A stretch of 64,000 nt of DNA, taken from positions 372,001 through 436,000 of the forward strand of contig NZ_CP059491.1 of NCBI RefSeq assembly GCF_014041935.1, read 5' to 3'. The DNA comes from Gordonia jinghuaiqii (GTDB lineage: Bacteria; Actinomycetota; Actinomycetes; Mycobacteriales; Mycobacteriaceae). This document shows, one piece after another, positions 16,891 through 24,791 of this stretch (position 1 is the stretch's first letter; every line of letters begins with the position of its first letter). The notes beneath the pieces are model-generated. The model saw nothing but the letters and a program-made list of their open reading frames with translations. It was not told where the DNA came from and ran no database searches. A program made the position numbers and the translations under genes.

Positions 16891-18636
16891 TCACAGGCAG
16901 CCGGGATCTCGGCCGTCGGTGCGCCACGTCACGGTCACCGGAACCTCGTCGTCCCAGGGTTGGCGGGTGACGAGGTCGGCGACCCGGACGAATCCGCGCT
17001 CGAACTCTCCGACCGCCGGGTCGATCAACCGGTACTGCTGTGTCTGGCGATGGATCGGCTGAGCGTCGAGTAGGACGATGCGTACCTCGCCGGGCTCGAA
17101 ATGGCAACGGCTCTGCAGGGATTCGATGAGCTGCTCATTCGAGAGGTGCCCGTCGCCGAAGTTCCAGCCCATCGCGGTGCTGCAGATGCGCTCGCCGTCG
17201 GTCAGGACGTACTGGTTCTCGGGAACGCCCGACATCGCCCTGTGCGCCAGCGTGAACAGTGCCCGGCCGTGACTGTTGAACGAGCGGAACGCATATCCCA
17301 TGAACAGCGGGATCTGAGCGGCTTCGGGGCTGCCGTAGAACCGTTCGAGTTGCGCGGCGGGCATCGAGGCGATGGCCACGATGCCCTGCTCGATCTTCGC
17401 CGACGCCGACGGCTTGATGCACCAGAGCCCGGTGTCCCAGTTGCCGGCGTAGTACCGCATGCCGGGCAGGAACGACACCTTGCGCGGGAACAGATTTCCG
17501 ATGACGACGGTCGTGGCCGACACCGCGAACAGCACGACGGGCCAAGGTGATTCGAGGTCGGCCAGCCCGATGCCGGGATGCCCGACGAAGACGGCGAGGA
17601 TGCCGAACATCATGAAGACATTCCACTCCAGCGGCACGCCCATCGGGATCGACGAGAGGATCCCGAAGTGGAAGACGAGCATGATCGCCGCGGCGATGCC
17701 GCCGACCCATCCGCCGTGCGAGAAGAACAGCACGATGGGTACGAGTCCTTCCACGGCGGTGGAGACGTGGGCGATCCATCGTGAACGACGCCCTGGGCGC
17801 AGGTCGTCGGGGAAGTTCTCGAAGAACTTGCGTTTGATCTTCGGGGACCGCCAGATCGGGTTGTTCGACATCATCGTCGCGATGACGAAGGGAAAGTGCC
17901 GGTTCAACTTCGACGTCGCGGCTCCCAGCCAGATGCACAGGAACATCAGCTTGGCGGCGATGATCATGTCGACGCCGGTGAACAGGAACGTCACGGTGAG
18001 CGCGCCGTACACCTCGCCGCGGGCGGCGAGGAAGATCGTCTTGTCGCGCAGGCCGACTGCGGCGAGCAGGCCGAGGATCGTCCAGATCTGCCAGACCGGC
18101 AGGACGCCGACGGTGGTGTCGAGTTCAGGGATCGCACCCGACCCGGGACTGAACAGGGCGATCAGCACGACGACGATCAGCGCGCCGTAGAGCGCGACGT
18201 CGACGGGACCTCGGGAATCACCTGCGGTCAGCGGGATGCGCGGCCACGGTGGTTGCCGGATCGTCTTCGGCCGTAGCCAGTACAGGATCGAACCCATCGG
18301 CGGGAAGAACCGATTGTTGAGCGGTCCGAACCCGCATCCGAGGCCGACGACCTCGAACAGCATCGTGTACAACACGACCTTCTGGAAGACGATCGGTTCG
18401 TTGTACCAGGCGGTGACGTCGAAGATGCCGTCGATACCGGGCGTCGTGATGACGACCGCCCACCCGATGAGGATGAATGCGACGATCTTGCCGACGTAGA
18501 ACAGGTGCAAAGCCACCGGCGTGCCGAATCCGACCTCGGCCCAGTGCTGCGCCATCGGCCGGATCTTCTCCGCGCGCGTGCCCTGACTCCAGGTGGGGAA
18601 GTCGATCTCCGGGGTGGTCTGTTTGAGGAATCCCAT
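16891..18636 (-). CDS. DUF3556 transmembrane protein (copy 2)
   Basis: A 581-residue paralogue of the protein at 9618-11474. They share the N-terminal AQHWAEVGFGTP (copy 1 has GAHWADYGFGTQ), the loop YWLRPKTIRQPPWP, the motif FLPGMRYYAGNWD and the C-terminal CSTAMGWNFGDGHLSNEQ with SRCHFEPGE. It has multiple transmembrane helices and a soluble C-terminal domain; function is unknown. ATG 18636 (MGFLKQTTPEIDFP) matches the start of copy 1. It is monocistronic and sits behind a palindromic operator at 18656-18671. Confidence 0.85.
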   Translation of the reverse strand: MGFLKQTTPEIDFPTWSQGTRAEKIRPMAQHWAEVGFGTPVALHLFYVGKIVAFILIGWAVVITTPGIDGIFDVTAWYNEPIVFQKVVLYTMLFEVVGLGCGFGPLNNRFFPPMGSILYWLRPKTIRQPPWPRIPLTAGDSRGPVDVALYGALIVVVLIALFSPGSGAIPELDTTVGVLPVWQIWTILGLLAAVGLRDKTIFLAARGEVYGALTVTFLFTGVDMIIAAKLMFLCIWLGAATSKLNRHFPFVIATMMSNNPIWRSPKIKRKFFENFPDDLRPGRRSRWIAHVSTAVEGLVPIVLFFSHGGWVGGIAAAIMLVFHFGILSSIPMGVPLEWNVFMMFGILAVFVGHPGIGLADLESPWPVVLFAVSATTVVIGNLFPRKVSFLPGMRYYAGNWDTGLWCIKPSASAKIEQGIVAIASMPAAQLERFYGSPEAAQIPLFMGYAFRSFNSHGRALFTLAHRAMSGVPENQYVLTDGERICSTAMGWNFGDGHLSNEQLIESLQSRCHFEPGEVRIVLLDAQPIHRQTQQYRLIDPAVGEFERGFVRVADLVTRQPWDDEVPVTVTWRTDGRDPGCL

Positions 18637-18655
18637 CGTCGGTGAACGTAACAAA

Positions 18656-18671
18656 CCAAGCGATTGCTTGG
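18656..18671. promoter_or_regulatory. Palindromic operator before DUF3556 copy 2
   Basis: CCAAGC-GATT-GCTTGG is a perfect 6-bp inverted repeat with a 4-nt spacer, 20 bp upstream of the DUF3556 start. It has the form of mycobacterial TetR-family operators. The KstR2 site has a shorter spacer, so that specific regulator is not supported. Confidence 0.6.
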
Positions 18672-18768
18672 GCCGGATTCGGGGGCACTCCCCGCACCCT
18701 GTGGACAACCCCGACCCACCCAGAACTCGGTGGACATCACCCACCCCCTGTCACCGGCCTGGCCTAGC

Positions 18769-19369
18769 CTCGTCGTGGGGCCCTGTTCGATCACCTTTCC
18801 CCAGCGGAGCTCTTTCTGCTGTCCGGCTTCGACCCCGGCGCGATCGAACGTGGCGCCATCTATGCAGGGCAGCGCCGTGTGGTGGTGACGGGCTGGGACC
18901 CGAACCGCTTGCATGCTGTCGCGATCTGCCGCGGTTCTGAGCCGACTCCGTACTCCGTCCAGGCGAGCTTCGCCGACAACGGCGGTGCTCACCTTGTCGT
19001 GCAGGACACGGACTGCACGTGCCCCGTTGGTTATCGGTGCAAGCACGGCGTCGCGCTGGTGCTGACGGTGAGCCGGTCGGGTCACCTGCGGAGGGCGCAG
19101 CACAGTGCGCCACCCGCGTCGTTGCCGTGGCGCACCGTGCTCGGTGATCTCGTCGGCCGTCCGACCGTGCGCACCGTATCGGGCAGACTCGCCCGGTCAC
19201 GGTCTACCGGCTGGTGTCGGCGAACACGATCGAGGAGAAGGTGGTTGCGCTGCAGGAACGTAAGCGGGAGTTGTTCAACGCGGTGATCGATGATGGTGAC
19301 CTCTTCGGTGCCGCGATCAGTGCCGACGACATCCGGGAGTTGCTCGGCGGAACCCCAACCGGTTCCTGA
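18769..19369 (+). pseudogene. SNF2-family SWIM helicase gene with internal deletion
   Basis: The first part (18783 to about 19165) encodes FDHLSPAELFLLSGFDPGAIERG followed by a SWIM zinc-binding segment with DCTCPVGYRCKHGVAL (CxC...CxH), the N-terminus of actinobacterial SNF2 helicases. The last part (about 19163-19369), in another frame, reads DRAHRIGQTRPVTVYRL and NTIEEKVVALQERKRELF to a TGA. That is helicase motif VI and the C-terminal end. The whole ATPase core with motifs I-V, roughly 2 kb or more, is missing, and the join shifts frame. No good in-frame start is seen at the 5' end (TAG at 18765). It is therefore a deletion remnant, not a small protein. Confidence 0.85.
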
Positions 19370-19489
19370 GTCGGCACCCGCCCGTCGTAGGCCGCAACCA
19401 CCGCCGGCCGTGACCGAGCCCGCCGCCTGGCGCGGGCTGACCAGCGCAGAACAGACCTCCACGTCGATGCATCGTGCTGTACTGGATGA

Positions 19490-20473
19490 ATGGTCCAGCT
19501 CATCGCGATAGCCGTCTTTGTGGTGGTGGTCGTGGTGGCGCTGGTGCTGCTGGTGTCGATGGCTGCCGGCGCGTTCTCCGCCATGTTCAGCGGTATGAGG
19601 AGCGACTTCCTGCGTCGGCGGTCCACTCGGGAAGGCAAGCGACCCGATACGTCCGCTGAGCCCGAAACCGCCCAGTCACCGACCGACGTCCTCGGGGATC
19701 TCGCCGACGTGATGCGCGTAGCCCAGTCCCGACGATGGTCGTCGTGCCGATCGATCCAGACGCACATCGAGGAATCGGAGGCTGAGTCCGACAAGCCGGT
19801 CGAGGGGACCAGCGGGTACGTCGTGATGGCATTCGACCTGTGGACCGGAAGGTCGTTCGACGACCGAGCCGGCGGACCCGACGACCCGGTCCAGGTTCGC
19901 GCCGAACGTCGATTTCGGCTCGGTCGCGGCGATCGTAAGGAGCTCGAGAGGTTCGGCAAGGACCAGGTCGGACAGATCGCCCTGACCACGGCACTCGTCG
20001 CCGAGCGCATCAGCCGCTACCCGGCCTGGCAACTCGACTTCTTCGACCGGCATGGAGTCCGCGTCGACCTCGTCGGTGAGGTCACCGCCCTCGCGACCGC
20101 GGCGGCCGCACTCCGTGACCAACTCGCCATCCTCGGCGACACGCCGGAAGGGCACCTCGGCGCCGACGACGAGGTCATCGCCACCTTCGTCGAGAAGTCC
20201 CGGCTGCTGTCCACGCGCCTCGACGGGCTGGTTCGACGGTTGGAGGCCTTTGCTGACTACGGGCAGATCGTCGAGAGGATCCAGCGGCGTCGCGAGAAGC
20301 AGGACTGGCTCGACCGAGTCAGCGCGATCGACGAGTTCGAGCACGTCGTCGACGCGGAGTGGGATCGTGCCGAAGGCGATCGCTTGCGGAACATGGCCGA
20401 CGAATCAGACGTGCTCGCCTCCATCTACCTGGATGAGATTGCGCCACTGGCGAAGTCGCTGAGGCAGAGCTGA
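19490..20473 (+). CDS. Membrane-anchored helical protein of unknown function
   Basis: A 327-residue protein. One N-terminal transmembrane helix (LIAIAVFVVVVVVALVLLVSM) is followed by a charged linker and a long mostly helical cytoplasmic domain with repeated Arg/Glu/Asp and Leu spacing (LRDQLAILGDTPEGH, LEAFADYGQIVERIQRRREKQ). It ends YLDEIAPLAKSLRQS. Coiled-coil character is likely in the last 120 residues. No family is recognised. The SNF2 remnant lies upstream and an HNH gene converges from downstream. Confidence 0.6.
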   Translation: MVQLIAIAVFVVVVVVALVLLVSMAAGAFSAMFSGMRSDFLRRRSTREGKRPDTSAEPETAQSPTDVLGDLADVMRVAQSRRWSSCRSIQTHIEESEAESDKPVEGTSGYVVMAFDLWTGRSFDDRAGGPDDPVQVRAERRFRLGRGDRKELERFGKDQVGQIALTTALVAERISRYPAWQLDFFDRHGVRVDLVGEVTALATAAAALRDQLAILGDTPEGHLGADDEVIATFVEKSRLLSTRLDGLVRRLEAFADYGQIVERIQRRREKQDWLDRVSAIDEFEHVVDAEWDRAEGDRLRNMADESDVLASIYLDEIAPLAKSLRQS

Positions 20474-20654
20474 TACCGGTTGTATTCGTCCACCGCTCGC
20501 CCGCGATCAGCGTCAAGGGGTGGTCGTAGAGAAGGTGTTCGGTGCTGTGACACAGCGCGCTCGATGCGTGGAATGCGAGGTGCCGAATGCGGGGGTGTGG
20601 AGTGCGGGGCACCGAGAGTGATGCTGTGTACGGGTCTCGGCTCGTCGGTGATGA

Positions 20655-21725
20655 CTAGGTGAACCAGTTGATGTCGGCGCGCGAGAGCACCGAGATGTCG
20701 TTGCGGCCCTGCCAGATCGGGGCGTTGGACGGTTGTGTCGCGTACAGTCCGTGTCCCGCGGCGACGACCCGGCCGTATTGGCTCGGCCAATTGATCTCCG
20801 CGGCGACGGCGTCGAGTGTCGGTTGTCCACGATCCAGGGCACGTCGGACATGGGCGGGTGCTGGCAGTCGGTCGGACTTGTCGGTGTTGCACGCCCGGCA
20901 CGCCAGAACGAGATTGGTGAGTCCGTCGATGCCGACCCGCGACCAGGGGAGTACGTGGTCGACGTGTCGGCGGCCACCGCCGACTGTGGTGTCGCAGTAG
21001 AAGCACGACGACCCGAACCGATCTTCGAGCGCGTCGCCGGCCCGTTGCAGCGACACCCTGTCGGCGCCGAACAAGTGGTGTGCCAGGTCTGGCCCGTCGT
21101 CGAGGACGGCTTTGTTCATCCGCCGGACATCGTCAGCCCATGCCAGTTGGAATGTCGGCTTCAGCAGCGGTGCCAGACGTGCGAGAGTGACGCAGACGCC
21201 GGGGAACAGAGTGAGCTTGCTGCCGTGCTCAGCGATCACCTTGAGTGAGTCGGTTCCCATCCAGGAGTCGTCGTAGAGGAAGCGCTCGTTGATGTCGCCA
21301 GAAGTCAGATTCTGCAACAACTTCAGCGGATACCTCACGAGAGTTCGCTTCACAGTCCTGTGTGCCTCCTGGTAGGCCTCGGAGTTCCGCGACATGACAA
21401 TGTCGAAGCCGGGGAGGCGTGGTGTCGCCACCGCTGGTCGCAAACCGGCGACGGCAGCGAAGATGACACCTCGACCATCTGTGGACTGGCGCAGCTGATG
21501 GCCGTCGAGTGGGCGCAGCTGTCGCCAGTAGAGCTCGATGACGCGGTCGGTGAGCTCGTCGAGATCGATGTCGACTTCGGCGTCGGGGTCGTCGGGGACC
21601 GACTCGATGGCGAGGTCGAGCAGCGCCATCAGTACGGCCAGCTTGTATGTTGCCGTCCGGCGCCCGCCTTCGATGATGGCGACGAGCTTCTGGCCGAGGG
21701 TCAGCGGGTCTACGGGCAGCGGCAC
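20655..21725 (-). CDS. HNH endonuclease family protein
   Basis: A 356-residue protein. The N-terminal about 230 residues are helical (KLVAIIEGGRRTATYKLAVLMALLDLAIE, DLDELTDRVIELYWRQLRPL). A C-terminal HNH domain carries CFYCDTTVGGGRRHVDHVLPWSRVG, then NLVLACRACNTDKSDRLP. The CxxC pairs hold structural zinc and H-V-D-H supplies the metal-binding nuclease histidine. The N-terminal domain is typical of a widespread HNH group linked to phage defence or restriction. GTG 21725 is preferred to TTG 21731 because a TAGACT -10-like box lies just upstream, consistent with a leaderless message. The region 20474-20654 downstream has no gene seen. Confidence 0.8.
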   Translation of the reverse strand: MPLPVDPLTLGQKLVAIIEGGRRTATYKLAVLMALLDLAIESVPDDPDAEVDIDLDELTDRVIELYWRQLRPLDGHQLRQSTDGRGVIFAAVAGLRPAVATPRLPGFDIVMSRNSEAYQEAHRTVKRTLVRYPLKLLQNLTSGDINERFLYDDSWMGTDSLKVIAEHGSKLTLFPGVCVTLARLAPLLKPTFQLAWADDVRRMNKAVLDDGPDLAHHLFGADRVSLQRAGDALEDRFGSSCFYCDTTVGGGRRHVDHVLPWSRVGIDGLTNLVLACRACNTDKSDRLPAPAHVRRALDRGQPTLDAVAAEINWPSQYGRVVAAGHGLYATQPSNAPIWQGRNDISVLSRADINWFT

Positions 21726-21787
21726 GAGCAAAGTCTACGACCGAGCCGGCCGTCGAATGTGCCGGACACCAGGGGCCGCCGCGGCGT

Positions 21788-23056
21788 TCAGTCCCGACGA
21801 CCACGCTTGCGGTTGGCTCGGTGATATGACGCTCGCATCTCCTTCGACGCGAACTCACTACCGAGTGCGCCTGCGTTGATGCCGAGTTCGTCGAGTGCGT
21901 TGATCTCGTCGGTGATGGCGCCACGGTCTTCGGGCAGCGCTGTCTCCATGGCGAACTTCAACTTGTCTCGGGACCGCGCGAGGTGGATCGTGCCGCTGTC
22001 GATGTCTCCCGACTCGTAGGCGCGCGAGGCTTTCAGCTTGTGTTGTTGGCCTTCCTGATACAGCTTCTCCGAGTGAACCCTCGGGTTGCAGACGCGTCCG
22101 GCGGCTTCGTCTCCGGGGACCACGTTGACCGAGATCGGCAGCGTCACCGTGTGCTCGGTGAGCGTTGCAGTCTCGACGTAGCGCAGCTCCAGCGTGGCCA
22201 ACTGGGTCAGGCCGAGTGTCGCCATCGCAGCGACCTTCATGCGCAGCAGTAGTTTTCGGCACTCTAGTGCGTGGAGATCGCCGAGCTCGATCATCACTTC
22301 GCCGTCACCGGTCTGGTGGGCGGGTAGATCGTTGTACAGCGTGAGTTCCTGAACGCGCTGGTCGTAGTGGACTGTCAGTGTGATCGCTTGCGCAGCCTTG
22401 GTCAGGAGTCCGTCGACCTCGCCCGCGATAGCAGCACCCGCGGCGTCCGGGTTGTCGGCGAAGACGTGGTTCCCGTTGCCGGCGCGCGACATTGCCGATA
22501 GGAGGGTCTCGTCGTAGCCGCGGCCGTAGCCGAGGGTCGACGTGACAATGCCTTGGGATGCGGCCTGGGTTGTGATCCCGGCGAGTTCGTCGGCGTCCCG
22601 GATGCCACTGTTGACGTGACCGTCGCTGATGACCAGGACTGTGCCGCCGCGGATTCCGGCGGTCCGACCTGCGCGTCGTAGTTCCTGCAGGCCGCGCAGG
22701 TAGCCGGACGACAAGTCGGTGCGCCCGCCGGTGTCGATGTCGGTGATCGCGTCGAGGGCGTGCTGCTTGTCGGTCAGCACGGCTGCCGGCAGAGCGACCT
22801 GAGCGGTGTCGTCGAAGGTGACGATGCCGAAGACATCGTTTGGATCGAGTGCGGCAACAACCCCGGACAGTGCCTTCTTCGCGCCGTCGAGGGGTGCCCC
22901 GGACATGGACCCGCTGCGGTCCAGAACCACCTGCAAGGCGGACGGGGGCCGGTCGGTTGCCGGTGCCTCCGGCGCCTGGAGTTCGACGAGCACCGTCACC
23001 TCCTCGGCGGTTTCCAGAGCGACGACATCGACATCGAGTAGGGCAGAGGGCTTCAT
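21788..23056 (-). CDS. VWA domain protein
   Basis: A 422-residue protein with an N-terminal beta-strand region and a von Willebrand A domain. The MIDAS motif DRSGSMSG is at about residue 46. GGRTDLSSGYLRGLQEL supplies the conserved threonine, and ISDGHVNSGIRDADEL carries the distal Asp. A C-terminal helical region follows (KLKASRAYESGDIDSGTIHLARSRDKLKFAME). There is no signal peptide or transmembrane helix, so it is cytoplasmic, unlike secreted VWA adhesins. AAGGAG before ATG 23056 decides the start. It is divergent from a NUDIX-type regulator over a repeat-rich intergenic region. Confidence 0.87.
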   Translation of the reverse strand: MKPSALLDVDVVALETAEEVTVLVELQAPEAPATDRPPSALQVVLDRSGSMSGAPLDGAKKALSGVVAALDPNDVFGIVTFDDTAQVALPAAVLTDKQHALDAITDIDTGGRTDLSSGYLRGLQELRRAGRTAGIRGGTVLVISDGHVNSGIRDADELAGITTQAASQGIVTSTLGYGRGYDETLLSAMSRAGNGNHVFADNPDAAGAAIAGEVDGLLTKAAQAITLTVHYDQRVQELTLYNDLPAHQTGDGEVMIELGDLHALECRKLLLRMKVAAMATLGLTQLATLELRYVETATLTEHTVTLPISVNVVPGDEAAGRVCNPRVHSEKLYQEGQQHKLKASRAYESGDIDSGTIHLARSRDKLKFAMETALPEDRGAITDEINALDELGINAGALGSEFASKEMRASYHRANRKRGRRD

Positions 23057-23140
23057 GGTGGCTCCTTCAGACGGTTGGCTGCTGCCGACACGGCGCCCGG
23101 TGGGCAATCGCCGACGAGGCGTTGATCGGAGAGGGGAGAC

Positions 23141-23204
23141 GCGCAAGACCTTTGCGCGAATATGCGCTTAGAACTTTGCGCGTTGTGTCGCATAGTGTCA
23201 AGGG
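23141..23204. promoter_or_regulatory. Repeat-rich control region between VWA and NUDIX genes
   Basis: GCGCAA-GACCT-TTGCGC (23141-23157) is a palindrome. TTTGCGCG recurs as a direct repeat at 23151-23158 and 23175-23182. TATGCG (23161) is matched by CGCATA (23190), and TAGTGTCA, resembling an NrtR half-site, sits beside the NUDIX gene start. These are candidate binding sites for the NUDIX-type regulator. Confidence 0.5.
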
Positions 23205-23942
23205 GTGGCTTCGGAATCCTCTGATCGGCTGACTGACTATCCGCGACCGAACGTCGCTGTGGACATCGCGGTGCTGACCGTGGTGGCCGGCGCTTTGCGC
23301 GTCGTTGTGCAGCGCGATATCGCCACGGGTCGCGCGGCGCTGCCGGGACGGTTCGTACGTGAGCGGCGCAGTACGGACGAGACGGTGCGCGAGGTCCTCG
23401 AACTGAAGCTGGGGCTCTCGCCCGACCACGTTCGGCCGCATCTGTTGGCGGTCTTCAGTGATCCAGACCGAGATCCCCGTGGGTGGACGATCTCGATCGC
23501 GCATGTCGTCGCGCTGCCTGCCGACGAACTCGGTGGGGTGGTCGGAGAGCTTGCCGAGGTGACCCCGGAGGGCCGACTCGCGTCAGGAGAACGGTTGCTC
23601 TATGACCATGACGCGATTCTTGCAGCAGCCACTGACAATCTGCGCGACCGCTACGAAGACCGGCCCGATCCGGACAACCTTCTGCGACCGCCGTACACCC
23701 TCACCGAACTGCGTGAGCTGCACGAGGCGATCCTGGGGCGCAGACTCATGCGGGATTCGTTCAACCGGCGGGTGCAACCGCTGCTCTCGCCGCGGATCGA
23801 CCGTGCCGGTAATCCGCAGACACGTGTAGCGGGCGGGCGGCCGGCCAAACTGTTCGCCAAACAGGCCGCCCCGACAACGACCTTCGGATGGCGGTTGCCG
23901 ACAGCCGGGGACAAAGGGAGGCCCCGCAAGGGGAGTGAGTGA
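23205..23942 (+). CDS. NUDIX-domain transcriptional regulator (NrtR-like)
   Basis: A 245-residue protein. The N-terminal domain (about 15-150) has the NUDIX fold layout (VDIAVLTVVAGALRVVVQRD, ALPGRFVRERRSTDETVREVLELKLGL). The catalytic GX5EX7REUXEEXGU box is degenerate: it lacks the REXXEE glutamates, so it is probably a ligand sensor, not a hydrolase. The C-terminal about 90 residues (YTLTELRELHEAILGRRLMRDSFNRRVQPLL) form the winged helix of NrtR-type regulators, which sense ADP-ribose-like nucleotides. GTG 23205 follows AAGGGG. It is divergent from the VWA gene, its likely target. Confidence 0.82.
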   Translation: MASESSDRLTDYPRPNVAVDIAVLTVVAGALRVVVQRDIATGRAALPGRFVRERRSTDETVREVLELKLGLSPDHVRPHLLAVFSDPDRDPRGWTISIAHVVALPADELGGVVGELAEVTPEGRLASGERLLYDHDAILAAATDNLRDRYEDRPDPDNLLRPPYTLTELRELHEAILGRRLMRDSFNRRVQPLLSPRIDRAGNPQTRVAGGRPAKLFAKQAAPTTTFGWRLPTAGDKGRPRKGSE

Positions 23943-23961
23943 AGAGCCGGTTCGCCGGCGG

Positions 23962-24201
23962 CTACCAGGAGATCTCGATCTCGATCTCGGACTTCTCGCC
24001 GCGTTCGAACTCTACTTTCAGCTTCACCTGGGCCGGGATGTCGATCCGGATGGTCTTGTTGTTCTCGACGTAGGACACCTCGTTGTGGCGGGCGATCGCA
24101 TCGGCGAGGTCGTGCAGCCGCTGTGCCGCCTCTTCGCGGGTCAGCGTGGTCTTGGTCTCGTGCTCGAACAGTTCGTCACCCATCCGTCCATCTGAGCCCA
24201 T
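23962..24201 (-). CDS. Amphi-Trp domain protein
   Basis: A 79-residue protein: HETKTTLTREEAAQRLHDLADAIARHNEV, then a beta-rich half IRIDIPAQVKLKVEFERGEKSEIEIEISW ending in the diagnostic tryptophan. This is the amphi-Trp domain, an amphipathic module of unknown function. The start is ATG 24201 or 24183; neither has a convincing ribosome site. It is a complete single-domain form of normal length. Confidence 0.8.
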   Translation of the reverse strand: MGSDGRMGDELFEHETKTTLTREEAAQRLHDLADAIARHNEVSYVENNKTIRIDIPAQVKLKVEFERGEKSEIEIEISW

Positions 24202-24394
24202 GGACACCGAACGGTCAAGTATGGGCACGGGGCCGTCGAGCTCGGTATCGGGTTCGACGAGCCTCGTGCGGTACTCCCGTCTCGGTTCGTCTGAACGGAC
24301 GATCAATCGCGATCCGTTGTCGGCGAGTGCTTCTGGGCCATACCGTCGATTCCGATCAGTACATGTCACCACTGAGGAAGCGAGTCGAGAATGC

Positions 24395-24700
24395 GTGTAC
24401 GGAGATTGTTGGCCGTCCACCTCGACACCCGCACCACCGCCGCGACCCGCGACGACCACCACGCGGCAAGTGTCGATCATGCCCGATGTCGTGTGCATGA
24501 ACTTGCAGGCGGCGCAGAACGCCATCCAGGCCGCCGGGGTGTTCTTTTCGCGCAGCACCGATGCGAGCGGTGAGGGACGATCGCAGCTCGTGGACAGCAA
24601 CTGGGTCGTCGTGGCTCAGACACCCGGTCCCAGTACACCGTTCGACGAGGGGGAAGCAGTCCTCTCGGCTGTCAAGATCGGTGAGCCGAGCCCCTGCTAG
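24395..24700 (+). CDS. PASTA-domain protein, probably a damaged lipoprotein
   Basis: The frame ending at TAG 24698-24700 carries a Pro/Thr-rich linker (STPAPPPRPATTTT). One PASTA domain follows (MPDVVCMNLQAAQNAIQAAG, then NWVVVAQTPGPSTPFDEGE). PASTA domains bind cell-wall fragments or beta-lactams. Homologues are short lipoproteins with an N-terminal signal and Cys. Here ATG 24391 in a different frame gives MRVRRLLAV, the expected beginning of such a signal, and then the frame is lost. The signal peptide therefore seems deleted and frameshifted. Translation of the PASTA part could begin at GTG 24395 or ATG 24479, giving a cytoplasmic product. Confidence 0.6.
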   Translation: MYGDCWPSTSTPAPPPRPATTTTRQVSIMPDVVCMNLQAAQNAIQAAGVFFSRSTDASGEGRSQLVDSNWVVVAQTPGPSTPFDEGEAVLSAVKIGEPSPC

Positions 24701-24791
24701 CGGCTCGACATTGCGGCTGAGAACATGGCTTCGAGCGGTTCGCTCGCTGTGACAGAGGCACGGCTGATTCCGGTGGTCGCGACCGCGCAGG

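Noticed and set aside
18656..18671. KstR2 operator.
   Set aside because: The half-sites resemble it, but the spacer differs from the KstR2 consensus and no KstR2-regulon genes are here.
20319..20612. Minus-strand ORF with the segment RHLAFHASSALCHSTEHLLYDHP.
   Set aside because: It looks somewhat protein-like but overlaps the 19490-20473 gene, has no good start and no known family.
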